The notes below the pieces were generated by a model, which did not search any database, had not been told where the DNA came from, and saw nothing but the letters and a program-made list of their open reading frames with translations. Positions 1 to 11,216 of a DNA stretch of 64,000 nucleotides are shown piece after piece. The stretch is from Delia radicum (Eukaryota > Arthropoda > Insecta > Diptera > Anthomyiidae), in contig CM037854.1 in the NCBI GenBank assembly GCA_021234595.1, forward strand, positions 214,343,874 to 214,407,873. The letters run 5' to 3'. Position numbers and translations under genes: made by a program. Numbering within the stretch: position 1 is the stretch's first letter; every line of letters begins with the position of its first letter.

Positions 1-175
1 ATTCAGATGTTAGAGCAGTTGACTGATAGCCTGGAGTTCCTGGTTCGAATTCCGTGGGGCACATTTATTAAGAAAAAAATGTGCAATAAAAAAATACTTT
101 TTAATTAAATTTATTTATTTTTTTTTATTTATTTTCAGACTCATTACTTTTGTACATACTAGTAAGTATGTTATT
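1..175 (+). mobile_element. tRNA-derived SINE-like end (cut by window edge)
   Basis: The first 60 bases resemble the 3' half of a tRNA and contain an almost ideal Pol III box B, GGTTCGAATTCC, at about 43-54. The A box is missing or degenerate at the window edge. An A/T-rich body follows, ending in the block CAGACTCATTACTTTTG. The same head-to-CATTA arrangement occurs on the minus strand near 6615-6795 and on the plus strand near 26150-26310, so this is a dispersed family and not a tRNA gene. Recurrence is seen; Pol III origin is inferred from the box. Confidence 0.55.
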
Positions 176-299
176 TAACGAAATGTTAGCATTTTGCATG
201 ACATCCCCATATAAAAATAATGAGATTTGTAACGACAATTGTTTTTTTTAAAATGTCGTTATCTACAGTTAATTTCTTTTTCAACGATACCTAACTTCT

Positions 300-590
300 T
301 TATAACTTCTTAACAGGTCATGTGAAAATATATTCGTATACGAACATATATGATCATATATGGACTTGTATTTAATCTTATATGTTTATATCTGGCCATA
401 TATGTCACTATATAGTTCAATGTATGACCATATATGGTTGTATATATGATCATATACCTTCGGAACCAAAATTTGAGGGTAGATGGTCGTATATGATCTT
501 ATATGAGCTTATATAAAACATGTATGAGCATATATAATCCTATATGAGCTAATATGAAACATATATGAGCCTTTATTATCATATATGATC
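300..590. repeat. AT-rich CATATATG-type repeat tract (family H)
   Basis: Many variants of CATATATG, TATATGATCATATATG and similar short palindromes are packed here. Comparable tracts occur at 1235-1362, 13160-13450, 18010-18110, 24960-25200 and 25750-25920, so this is a dispersed family. No open frame of interest. The tract is interrupted by the family A element at 595-1227. Confidence 0.6.
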
Positions 591-594
591 ATTA

Positions 595-1227
595 GGGCGG
601 GTCTATTTAAAAATCGCTCACCGTACAAGGAAAATCGTATTCTAAGGATCAAAATAAGAAACTTTGCCAAAGGAACCATACCTCTAAAACGAATTCTGAT
701 GTCCCGACTTTTGATTCGTAGGGTCAAATTTTAAAAAATCCCACTTTGACCCATTTAGAGTGCCTCAATCGAATCCAACCCAATCGGATACAATTTATAC
801 ATTCATCCGCTAGTGCGTCTGCCGGAAAAGAAATATAGACCCTAATCTTGGAAAGACTCCTCCTACTTTCTGAAATATATCTATCTCGAGATTTGTACAA
901 TTTGCTATAAAAACACGGCTAAAAAGGCATTCTTTCAACTTAAATTTTAACCCTTAACGGTCACCTAGAATGATGATTTATGCATTAATCTGCTAGCGCG
1001 TCCGCCGGAGAAGAAGTAGCTCCAATAATCTTGAAGAGATTCCTCATACTTTCTGAAATATCTATGTGGGCTTTTTCAAAATTTGACCCTATGAGTCAAA
1101 AGTCGGGACATCAGAATTCGTTTTAGAGGTATGGTTCCTTCGGCAAAGTTTCTTATTTTGATCCCTAGAATACGATTTTCCTTGTACGTTGAGCGATTTT
1201 TTTGCCTCCCTACAAATCGACCCACCC
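595..1227 (+). mobile_element. Family A long-TIR foldback MITE, copy 1
   Basis: The element starts GGGCGGGTC and ends GACCCACCC. It is flanked by TA on both sides, at 593-594 and 1228-1229. Roughly 150 bases at each end are inverted copies of each other, sharing AAGGAACCATACCTCT and the block around AGAATTCGTTTTAGAGG. The interior has no coding potential. A second copy in the opposite orientation lies at 3662-4258. TA duplication and long TIRs fit a non-autonomous Tc1/mariner-type or other TA-specific foldback element; the superfamily is not proven. It sits inside the CATATATG tract. Confidence 0.8.
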
Positions 1228-1229
1228 TA

Positions 1230-3215
1230 ATGATTACATACGACCATATACCTTCAAATTTCGGAGCCTAATATATGTGGTAATTTATGAGATCATATAT
1301 GGTGATATATTGAACCACATATGACCATATAACCATATATAACCATATATGATTAATCATAACTTTAGCGCCCGTTAACGGATTTTAGTTGTTTTCAATA
1401 GCAAGCTGTTTAACTAAAAACTACCAAATTTTGCTTCTCGCAATATAATTGACTCCGCTTAACCCACATCAGTAGAAACGTTTTGCTATTAACTAGCCCT
1501 ATTTCAACCAGTTACATGATAGATCCTTTAAGGGAAATGATTAACTCATACCCGGTATTTTAATTGTTTCGAATGCTGGTGGGTATATAAAATAAACCTT
1601 TTAACCAATTTCATCTTTAAAGTGCTTTGCTTTAAACAATTTATAAGAAAACCTTCAATACAAACCAACAAAAATATTGTATTCTGTTTTTGGGTTGAAC
1701 TTATTTTTGCTTAATTTAATTAAAATCTGTTCTTTATTTAAATTTATATTAACTGGAAGTTGTTTTTTAATACAAGGAAAAAAACTTTCTAATTGTTTTT
1801 CCCTTAAAAAATTAATTTATTATGTACTTTCTATTAAGACCTTCTGTCATTGCTGATTATTTCTTCGTAAAGTTTCATACACATGACTTAGCATAAAAAA
1901 ATAACCAAAAAAAAAAAAAGATTTCGAGGGTATTTAACATTTTGTTGTTTTATTTTTATATTTTAAAATATTAAACATGCACAGACTTCCTTTGTAATAA
2001 CTGGCATAAGGATTAAATTAAGAACATTTGTTTGAACAGAATTCAGAGCAAGGGTTGCCAATTGAAAGCAGCTTTTCAATTTTCCATTTTTCAACTTTAA
2101 AAATAAATAATGATATTTTTTAAAACTTTTCTTCGATAAATAAATTCTCATAGTTATGCTAATAAAATAGCCACCAAGATAATGTAGAAAAAAAAAATAT
2201 ATCGAAGTAAGCCAGTATTAGGGATTACAATTAAAATTTGATGGCAATACTTTCTTATGAAAAAAATAATACATATTCTTTAAAAAAATCCACGCATAAG
2301 AATAAAGCTTTTTTTTAAATGAATTACTTAAAAATTTCCTTAATTATGATTAATGTTTTTAAAAAGATTTTTTTTTTTTGTCATAATTTGTTTCATAACA
2401 ACTTTAAATGTTACACAGATATTAAGCAGGATTATTACAGAATTTGTTTATTCAATTTTTGTTATTTTTAATTTCCATTAAGATAATAAGGATAATAAGG
2501 ATTTGAAAGGAAAATAAAATTTTGTGTATAAAATAAAATGTTGACTTTTGCTTATTCCTGTTATATACCAACTGTCAGTCTTTGTAAGTGTGTGAAAAAG
2601 TTTTGTGGTAATGACCCAGAAACAGTTAAATAATCCCCAAGAGTAAAATTTGTTGACTTGGTTTTCTAATAACTACATATTACACCATACGTACGTGTAT
2701 ATTTTTATATACACTTATTATATATTATTATCGTATACAAATATAGTCAAGTGTTTGGATACAAATGAAAGGTGCCGCTTATTTTTGGATTGCAGAATTT
2801 TAAGGAATTTTGAAGTAATTATAAATATTTGTATACAAATATTTCAGGGATTTATATGATTAATAATATTTTATGATTTTAAAATAAATTTTTAGCTCTC
2901 AAAACTTTTTGAATGCCCTCTTAAATAAGCACCACCCTTATGTGCATATCCACTGTACTTGTATTTTATCATAAATATAAATTTCTGAATTTTTGATGAT
3001 GTTGCAAAGGGGTTGTGAATTTTTATTGCAGGGCGTTTACTCACCAGGATGTGCGTGCATGAATGGGTTGGTTTTTGTGTGCGTATGTTAGCTTTTCCTT
3101 TTTTGCAGCCACAATAAAATTCTATCGTCAATATTAAAAACTGATAAACATTTAAGTTATGTTTATATCTTTTTATAAGTTTGTATAGTTATATAAGAAC
3201 AACGCATTCTATAAC
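1230..3215. other. AT-rich non-coding stretch, no gene seen
   Basis: After a short continuation of the CATATATG tract (to about 1362) I see only AT-rich sequence, homopolymer runs and short accidental frames. None has plausible codon use or recognisable motifs. Confidence 0.5.
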
Positions 3216-3241
3216 GTGTTTTCTAACCGTCCATCCTATAG

Positions 3242-3401
3242 GGCAGAAAGGTACCCAGTTAGAAAAATTCAAACGGACCACAGCTGGCAAGGCATTTTAA
3301 CAGGTGATACAGGTGCTGGAAACAAGTGCTTTCCCAATCCCAAAATGATAAGATCAGTAGCTGAAAGGTCCGTCTGTTCAAAAAGTGTCAGAAAAGCATC
3401 G
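3242..3401 (+). other. Exon-like segment of unknown origin
   Basis: This stretch is less AT-rich than its surroundings. It is preceded by a good 3' splice-site pattern: a branch-like TTCTAAC, then pyrimidine-rich sequence ending CCTATAG at 3241. It is followed by a donor-like GGTAAAT at about 3401-3407. One frame stays open across it, with peptides such as QTDHSWQGILTGDTGAGNKC; the other two frames are closed. I do not recognise the protein. It could be an isolated host exon, a non-coding exon or chance. There is no partner exon I can identify. Confidence 0.25.
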
Positions 3402-3661
3402 GGTAAATATAATTTCCGCTGTTGGTTAAATATGGTAAAACCCACTTTAGTAATGTTGACGTTGTGCTGTCAGCCGATTCTTTGCTAATTTACTTTTTTT
3501 TTTGTAGATCTCTGAAATTATTGTAAAATTAACACTGGTAAACCACTTTTTTTAAACGCTGGTAAAGTGTCTAAAACAAACATTAATTAATTTACAATTC
3601 ATCGGCTAGCCAGTGGTATTACAGTGCTTGCTTTTTTGTACCACTGGCAGGGTATACATTA

Positions 3662-4258
3662 GGGCGGGTCGATTTGTAGGGCAGGCAAAAAAAAAATCGC
3701 TCAACGTACAAGGAAAATCGTATTCTAGGGATCAAAATAAGAAACTTTGACAAAGGAACCATACCTATAAAACGAATTCTGATGTCCCGACCTTTGACAC
3801 GTAGGGTCAAATTTTGAAAAAGCCCACTTTGATATTTCAGAAAGTAGGAAGAATCTCTCCAAGATTATGGAGAGCTGCTTCTTCTCCGGGAGACGCGCTA
3901 GCAGATTAATGCATAAATCATCATTCTAGGTGACCACTGAGGGGTTAAAATTTAAGTTGAAAGAGGGCGTGTTTAGCCGTGTTTTTATAGCAAAATGTAC
4001 AAATCTCAGGATAGCGATATTTCAGAAAGTAGAAGGAGTCTTTCCAACATTAGGGTCTCTATTTCTTCTACGGCAATCGCTCTAGCAGATGAATGTATAA
4101 ATTATATTCGATTGCGTTGGATTCGATTGGGGCACTCTAAATGGGTCAAAGTGGGAATTTTTCAAAAGTCGGGACATCAGAATTCGTTTTAGAGGTATGG
4201 TTGATCACTAGAATACGATTTTTCTTGTACGTTGAGCGATTTTTAAATCGACCAGCCC
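3662..4258 (-). mobile_element. Family A long-TIR foldback MITE, copy 2
   Basis: It matches the copy at 595-1227 throughout, including the interior, but lies in the opposite orientation. It begins GGGCGGGTCGATTT, ends CCAGCCC, and is flanked by TA at 3660-3661 and 4259-4260. The shared interior includes TTTCAGAAAGTAG and GCTAGCAGATTAATGC. Having both copies within 3.7 kb gives a large inverted-repeat arrangement. Confidence 0.8.
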
Positions 4259-4261
4259 TAG

Positions 4262-5180
4262 TAGACATATATCAGTATGTTATTAGGTTTGTAACTCATT
4301 GAAAAAAATTTATGATTCCTTAAACTATATTCTTGATCAAAATTAATAGAGGAGTCGATTTTGTCATATCCGTCTGTCTGTCCGTGTATCTGTTGAAATC
4401 ATTTATACACCCAAAATACGTAATCAGAAAATTTTATTTTAACTCATGTTCGTCATAGTCTAAAGAATTTTAGCATTGGCATTCAGCAAAATCGATGCAG
4501 GCATTAAAAAGTTATGTTAGAAAATGTAAGGATGCCTCTTAAAGTTTTCATAAAAAATAGTATGGTAATTTGGGGTGAAACGCTAAGACATTTTCATAGC
4601 TCTTGAAAGGACCACAGCAATGAATTCTTTTAATCATTTAGTGTAGACACCTTACAGATTGATTAATGAACTAACCTAATTGTCAACTTACCCATTTGTT
4701 AATTGTATTTTTTTCAAAAAAAAAAGCATTTTGGGGTGAAATGGGATATTTTTCGGAAAAGTGGTAATAAAAAAATGGTACCAGAATTAAAAAAAAAATA
4801 ATGAATTTCACCATAACTTATTTTTTTATTAACAGACCGATTTTTAAAGAAAAAAAAAATATAAAACTAACAAGAAATTTATGACTAACAAGGGATGTAT
4901 ACCGACCCAGAACTTCGAATATATTGTAGGGAATATAAATTTAAGGGATCCGTGTTTTTTAGCTGCCCAAACTCGTGTTTAGGTGTCATTAAGTGGAGTC
5001 AAACATTACTCCATTTTGTTTTATTTGATGCCAATTTGGCATCAAATTAAATGTTTTTTAAATACACATACACTGGTTTACAAACTATGTCTAAAGACTT
5101 TTAAGCATTTTTGTTATTCACAAAAATGTGTATTGAGTAGCATCTGGTGCTTTATTAAGAAATTATAGTTGCATTAAACT
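4262..5180. other. Non-coding; dispersed fly-type repeat motif near 4350
   Basis: The segment around 4347-4400 contains GTCATATCCGTCTGTCTGTC followed by GTTGAAATCA. From memory this wording recurs in many dipteran non-coding sequences as part of a dispersed repeat. The rest of the stretch is AT-rich without a gene. Confidence 0.4.
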
Positions 5181-5184
5181 AAAA

Positions 5185-5591
5185 ATATTGCAGAATACTA
5201 TGCACGTAAAGACCATTGTATATGTAGTTAAAAACAAATGAAATTTAATTTGAAGAAAGAACGACTTACATTTCAGTAAATTCAACTAACATTGTTATTT
5301 GTTTTTTTCTGTTCAAAAGATGAGCCACTATTGTAGTAAAAATTAACCACATATGCCGTAAAACATAAACAAACATTGATATGTTTTATTTTTCAAATAA
5401 AAAAAAACTACTATATAAATTGAGTGTAAAATCATAATACAGTATTTTATGTGGTTTGTTTTTTCAAAAGAATTAGAATTGCAGTCAAGACTAAAATTTT
5501 TTCTACAAATGACTGTTTTTCACTTAAAAATAAAGATGCTGTTTTACAACTCAAACAACTACAAATATTTACAGTAGAAATTCGCTGAGTG
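5185..5591 (-). mobile_element. Family B MITE, copy 1
   Basis: Reverse-oriented relative of the elements at 21914-22321 and 42068-42464. Shared blocks include CAAACAACTACAAAT near the right end, ATGTGGTTTGTTTT and GTAAAATCATAATACAGTA. The right edge ends GCTGAGTG, matching the CACTCAG terminus of the better copies; the left edge is approximate. No coding sequence. Confidence 0.65.
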
Positions 5592-5594
5592 CAG

Positions 5595-6612
5595 TAATGC
5601 CTATTATTTCAATCGATAGGAGCTGCCTGTAATATTCGAAATCGTTTGGTTTTAATGTAACTTTTCCCGAAGAGCCTTGTTCCCCTATGTTTCAAATAAT
5701 TCAAAAATATGGCAACTATCCACTATATCGGTAATCAACGTTTTTATTTTCTTAAGCACTTTAACCCTGTATACAAATAAATCTAGTTTTCGTAAGTTAA
5801 ATACAAGTTTTCTTAAAAAAACAAAATATTTTTTAACCCTTAACCGTGAACTTGGAATATGAATATGTGTCTATTTTTTTTACTTCTTTAAAATATACCA
5901 CATTAACATCTGCAAGTTCGGGTCGGAATGCTAAATGAGCATTATTATTTGTTAATTTGAACGCAAGCCAACATAAATTTCTTACATAAATAAGGTATTT
6001 GAAAAACATTTTTTTGAATAACAAAAATTATACATATTTCATATGGCGGTGGATGCTTCATAAAATTCCTTGCACTTAATCTATATTTTGAATACAGTTT
6101 ATTAGATAGAAACTAATTAATAACATTGTAATTTTGACCCCCCTATTGAACTGATAAATGTAAGACTGAGCAGCTAAAAAATAGGCGTTTAATATAGTTT
6201 TTTTCCTCTGTAGCATAGACAAATTTGCAATGTTTAGGTTTCTTATTAGTCACAATTAAGACAGGTTATAAAGCTGACTATTTTGATTGCCCAATTTAAG
6301 TGAACAGCCTTCTTTTATGTATTGCAGTTTACAAAATTCTTAGAAGTTAATTTTATGGGTGTTTCGTTTAAACAAATCAATCACAAATATTTCAAATCTT
6401 CTAATGTTGATGACAGTTCTAGGTTGATGATATTTTAGGCATAAATTTTAATGTGGGTTATTAGCCCTGTGCGGAAAAGCATTACCATATAAGTGATTTT
6501 ATAAGTACACAATTAGTAATGTCAAGTACATACAATTGTCATTACTTTTATATTGATATACTAAATATCATTACAAAATAGCTTACGAAAAATCCATAAA
6601 TAAGCGGCTACC
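5595..6612. other. AT-rich non-coding stretch, no gene seen
   Basis: Only short accidental frames and AT-rich sequence. I find no repeat partner inside the window that I can defend. Confidence 0.45.
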
Positions 6613-6614
6613 TA

Positions 6615-6795
6615 TATTCTTACTAGTATGGATTAAAGTAATGAGTCTAAAATTAAATTTTCAAAAAATTTATTTTATAAAAATATTTTTTTTTTATTGA
6701 AACATTTTTTTTATAAAATATGCCCAAACGGGAGTAGAAGCTGGGACTCCAGGTTGTAGTGAATCGCTATATCATCTGAGCTATCTCGAAAGGTT
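6615..6795 (-). mobile_element. tRNA-like SINE, minus strand
   Basis: Read on the minus strand, a tRNA-like head (about 6795-6720) carries an A box, GATAGCTCAGATGA, and a degraded B box. It is followed by an A-rich body and the block AGACTCATTACTTTAATCC. The same head-body-CATTA order is seen at 1-175 and 26150-26310. It is non-functional as a tRNA because the acceptor and T arms cannot be drawn. Confidence 0.55.
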
Positions 6796-6845
6796 GCAGT
6801 TTATAGATAAAACAAAAAAAAAAAACAAATAGATAAAAACATAAA

Positions 6846-7057
6846 AAAACAAACCACATCAAATTACTGTATTATGATTTTACATTCATTTTATACCGTG
6901 GTTTTTTATATAAAAAAAACAAATAATTGTTTGTTCAATTGTTACTGCATATGTGGTTAATTTTTACTACAATGTTAGTTAAATTTACTGAAATGTCAGT
7001 CATAATTTTTTCAATTACATTTTATTTGTTTTTAACTACGTTTGCAGTGGTCTTTTT
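6846..7057 (+). mobile_element. Family B MITE, partial copy
   Basis: This matches the second half of family B (compare 22035-22300 and 42190-42440). It includes AAACCACATCAAATTACTG, a TTTTACTACAATGTTAGT block and GTTTGCAGTGGTCTTTT. It lies between the SINE at 6615-6795 and the LINE end at 7143, so at least one later insertion truncated or split it. Confidence 0.6.
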
Positions 7058-7142
7058 ATTATATAAATCACGCGATTCAAAAAATACGGTCTGTATATCC
7101 TTATTTGCCTCCACTCGTCAACTGTTGAACGAACTTCATGAT

Positions 7143-7609
7143 TAATAGGTTTTTCGTTAAAGGCGGTGCAGCTTATCAATGACAGTAGTGTATCCAACTC
7201 TATTGATTCATTGGACTATCGTCGGAATGTGGGTTGTGTGACACTTTTCTATCGATGTTACCATGGGAGGTGCTCATCTGAGATAAGTGAACTTATTCCT
7301 CGAGCCCGAGTTTTTATTCGTAATACTCGCTTATCTAGTAGAGCACATCCGTTTGTAGTTGATTGTCCTGTGTTTCGCACAACGCATTACAGAGAAAATT
7401 CGTTTTTTAGTCGAACGCTTCGTATGTGGTACAAATTTCCCGCATAAGTCTTCCCTGTTACTTACAATTTAGAAAAATTTAAATCAAATATCCACAAACA
7501 CTACTCCCTCTTTCCTCCCTCCCATACCCTATTTTCCTGATCAATACAATGCACTGCATGAGTAGGGGGCATCCCCTGAGTATTGGTTAAATTAAAAAAA
7601 AAAAAAAAT
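7143..7609 (+). pseudogene. 5'-truncated LINE: reverse transcriptase C-terminal tail and poly(A)
   Basis: The frame at 7166-7447 encodes the tail that follows the reverse transcriptase in many insect non-LTR retrotransposons. Visible pieces are SIDSLDYRRNVGC, LFYRCYHGRCSSEI, ELIPRARVFIRNTR and SFFSRTLRMWYKFPA, i.e. the usual pattern of HRR, FYR-Y-GRCS-E, IP, TR and a final LW-N-LP-like block. A stop at 7446 is followed in the same register by VFPVTYNLEKFKSN, so the original frame ran further. A GT-rich 3' UTR and an A-run at about 7590-7609 give the strand. The reverse transcriptase catalytic region is missing. Typical of CR1/Jockey-like groups; the exact clade is not decided. Confidence 0.8.
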
Positions 7610-7774
7610 AAGTTTGATTTGCTTTTTTCTGTAAATAGACGGTGGTTAAAACCTCGTTATAAATTTAAAATAACATAAAAATAATCTCGATGTATATACA
7701 AACAAAAGCTAATAAAACTGTAAAAAATATTTCTTGAGCCAGAGTAAAAACTAATTTTTTTTTATATAAATACA

Positions 7775-8050
7775 ACATTTTGGTCTTCAAAGTTTATTAA
7801 CGTCATGATACTTGTTAGGAAAAGACCCTAGCCACATGTTTGATTACTAAGAAGACAAAAACGGAGCAAAATTGATGATTAATGTGTTGTTTGTTAAAGT
7901 TCTGCCTATTCTGGAGGATCTAGCTTTTCTAAAACTTCGTGTTCAGATGGGATCTTTTGCCAGATCGAAATACTAGTATCAACCTTACTAATATGTGTGA
8001 TTTGCTTTAATTTTGTAAGTATACGGAGGTTGAAAGCTTGTTAGAAATTA
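7775..8050 (+). repeat. Dispersed repeat J, uninterrupted copy
   Basis: This segment pairs with 40792-41592. Shared stretches include CTTCAAAGTTTA, GAAAAGACCCT, TTTGATTACTAAGAAG, CTTTTCTAAAACTT and TATACGGAGG. Here GACCCT runs directly into AGCCAC (7823-7834), whereas the 41-kb copy has 527 bases inserted at that point. It is therefore the empty-site control for that insertion. Confidence 0.75.
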
Positions 8051-9555
8051 ATTTTTTTTTCTATATAATTTTTATATGTCTTTATCGAAACCAGTATATC
8101 AGTTTTATTACGCCGGGCTTCCTCATATTTTTTAAATATTTTTTGAAAAAGTGTTTTAAAAAAATCTAAAAATAATTTTTTTTAAAATCCTCATATGTCA
8201 ACTCTGGAACTACAAATATAAATATTTTTTAAGCAATACTTCAAGCTTTCACACATTTTTTATTGGGTCTTAATATCGTCTTCCCATCAAAAGTTATAGG
8301 GTCTTAAAAGTGTATGTGCTTCAAAGGCACGTTGGTAAAAAAAGTGTTAATTACGTATTAGAAAAATTTTAAAAAAATATTTCCCAAATAAATATTTAAA
8401 TATATGGTTCTGATAAACAATTTATAAAAAGCATTTATCGCTGTTAACAAAAACAAATATATTGTTAACAAAAGCGTAATAAACCAATTATTGTTAAAGC
8501 AAACATTTTTAGCAAAACTAAAAAAAAAGCTAAAATCAAACAATATCTTAACTTAACAACACGAGGGAGCATATTAAAATAAACTTCAAATAAACCCAAA
8601 GTGGTCATTAGAATTAACATAAAAATCAAAATAGCATAAATGGCAGAGATTTGAAATATAATTATAGCTAAAACCCACCAAAACACACCAAAAACCACAA
8701 ATGGTTATAAAGGACTCTTAAAGAATAAATCCTGAAAAAAAACCTCTTACACCAGCTAGCGAGAGAAAAAAGCCAAACAATGCTTCGGGGGGGATTTAAA
8801 AGATTATAATTAGGTTCTGTACTTGTACTTGTATGGCTTCTTTTTGTTTAAAAACAAACGAAACAACATAAAACAGTTAATAATCTCCCCAAAAATACAA
8901 ACATACAATTTAATAATGGGCTAAATAAAACAAGCATGAAAAAATATTTTGTTTTTTTTTTACAATTTAGCTTAGAGGAATAATGTAAGTACTGACTTAA
9001 TATAAATATTTTACAAAAAAACTAAAAAGGGAGAAGAAGCAGTGCTAAAATTAACTGGTTCAAATTTTTATGTAGAATCGACACCAGTGATATTATAAGT
9101 GTTATGGTAAAATAAAGGAAATATCAAGTTTGAGTACTGCTATTTTTGCAGGAGGAAAAGGAAAAAAAGTCTAAAGATAGTTTACTGAATAACACTAGTG
9201 ATTGGCAAAAAACACTACATTTTTAATACACCAATGTACAGTGGTCAACTTTAATGGATACGTTTTTGGGAAAATTTGGTTAAAAACTCTGTAACTCATG
9301 ATCCGTTGAACATACAGGAAACAAAGCTATGGCGTAGGAAACTTTATAACGTGTACATTATTTATTGTTAGAAAACCAAACCAATTTTTCTCGTATAACT
9401 GCCGAGAAATGCAATTAAAGTTAGGAAAACATATATCCATTTATATACCAGTTCTATATTTTTTTAAATAAAACTGAGTTATTTGCTAGTGGTCAAAATC
9501 ATTTGGGTCAATTGAGATTAATGTATTGTTACAGGATATTTTTAAATAGATCTCT
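8050..9555. other. AT-rich non-coding stretch, no gene seen
   Basis: The hydrophobic frames on the minus strand at 8358-8698 overlap each other in two registers and consist of A/T-rich codons. I treat them as accidental. A G-run near 8787 and a few short repeats are the only other features. Confidence 0.45.
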
Positions 9556-9985
9556 ACATACAGAGAAATAAAGTGCCAATCGAATTGAATATTCAGAAAT
9601 CTATTTACATTACATTTCTGAATATTTTGGATGTTACAAATAAAATTCAGTTGAAATAACCGAACGTTGTTGTGAAAACTAATGTTAAGATGTGCTAACC
9701 GTTTGAAATTCATAATAACCGAATTTGAGTCGTAATAGCCGAATTTCAGGGCTCTATGCAATAAGTCCCAGTGCCAAAGCTCCCAATAAAATAAATTCTA
9801 AAAAAATGAAATAAGTCCCGTTTAGAAAAAGTGAAATTAATTCTAAAAAAACGAAATAATTTCCAAAACAAAAATTAAACAAATCCTAGGTTTTGGTTGC
9901 TATTTCATCATGAAATAATTTCCAAAGAATAAAAATTAAATAACTCCCAAAAATAGTCCATGCAACACAAATGAAGTAAGGGCGT

Positions 9986-11216
9986 ACCGTTATATTCCCC
10001 AAAGTCGTATTGCCCAAAAACCAAAACGACATAGTGCCCAAATGTGCGCATATCCCCCAAAATTGTGGATGTTAATATGATATAATGACCAAATCAATGA
10101 CAGAAAATCCAAAACTTTTTTTTGCGTGCTATGGCATTTTATTTTGAAAAAACTTTTTTTTTTTTGGGCGCTAAGACGGTAAAAAAAAAGAAGTTATTGC
10201 CCAAAATCATAATTTATTATTATTTTTAAATGTCATAAGACATAATGTCTTTTTGGTCGCACGCAGAAAAAACAGGAAAAAAACCCCTAAGAGAAAAAAC
10301 CCCTAAGAGAAAAAACCCCAAATCAGATGTCGAAATCCGTTGAAATCTTATATTTTTAAGACATTAACGCGCTGTTTTTGGAACACGTTTTGCTTCACGT
10401 TCGTCTAAAAACAGTAACAAAATACATGCAATGCAATAACAAAATACTTGTAGTCACCCGTTCGTGTAGAGGCGAATGTGTTGTAGAAACCAGGGGTAAG
10501 TAACATTTATTTGACCTGTCATAACTTTTATGTCCCAAAATACCAACCCACACCAAAATTTATTGTTTTTTAATGATTATTTTTTTAAAAGTCTATTTTA
10601 TTAAAAATGTTACGTATATATTAGTGTCTACACGTTAAATAAACAGAAGGCCAATGCTCTACTCTTTTATTTAAGATAAAAAAACAATCAATTAGCTGTT
10701 TAAATGACAAACTATGACTGGTCAAATTATATTACTTATTGTCTTAAAAATAAGATTTCAACGGATTCGACGTTGGATTTGTAAAAACAAGTTTTTATGT
10801 GTGGCGGCCATCGGCCGCTCTTAGGGTTTTTTTTCCTCCGTAGAACGCGACAGGCGACTACGCGAAATAAATTTTTTTCTGCGTGCGACACAAAAAAATA
10901 AAATTGAAGCAATTTTTTTAAGTTTCCTTAAAACTCTTTTGTTTGATTTCATGAATCAGCCATGACATTTAAGGTCTTATGACATTAAAAAAAAAAAATT
11001 ATGATTTTGGACAATAACACCTTTTTTTACCGTCATAGCGCCCAAATTTATTTTGACCAAACAAAAAACCGTCATAGCTCCCAACAAAAAATGTTATTTC
11101 GTCTAAATCAATGTTGTATTGCCCAAAAACAAGAAAATTTTTACAACAACAATTTACATATAATTGTTTTGGGAGCTATATCGTTTTTTCTTGGGCAAAA
11201 TGATCCCGTTATAGTT
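9986..11216 (+). mobile_element. Nested palindromic element rich in GCCCAAA
   Basis: The left end, TACCGTTATATTCCCC, and the right end, read in reverse as GGTAACTATAACGGGATC, are imperfect inverted repeats. Within them TCATAGCGCCCAAA-like motifs recur. Bases 10160-10245 can pair with 10974-11043 (GTCATAAGAC, ATCATAATTT and GGCGCTAAGACGGT against their complements). It sits inside the 9750-11565 element and is itself interrupted by 10257-10888. Edges are approximate; no clear target duplication. Confidence 0.55.
10257..10888 (+). mobile_element. Innermost TIR element of the nest
   Basis: It starts TCGCACGCAGAAAAAA and ends TTTTTTTCTGCGTGCGA. A second inverted block lies inside: CGAAATCCGTTGAAATCTTA near 10330 against TAAGATTTCAACGGATTCG near 10750. 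Just inside the left end the unit AAAAAACCCCTAAGAG is repeated 2-3 times (about 10274-10320), with a single reverse match CTCTTAGGG near 10820. It interrupts the palindrome of the surrounding element. No ORF, and no convincing target duplication. Confidence 0.65.

Noticed and set aside
8358..8698. Hydrophobic minus-strand frames resembling membrane segments
   Set aside because: Two registers are open at once because the plus strand is A-rich; the hydrophobicity follows from T-rich codons.
10274..10320. Telomere-like repeat AAACCCCTAAGAG
   Set aside because: Only two to three units, 16-base period, located just inside the terminal repeat of a mobile element and mirrored at its other end.
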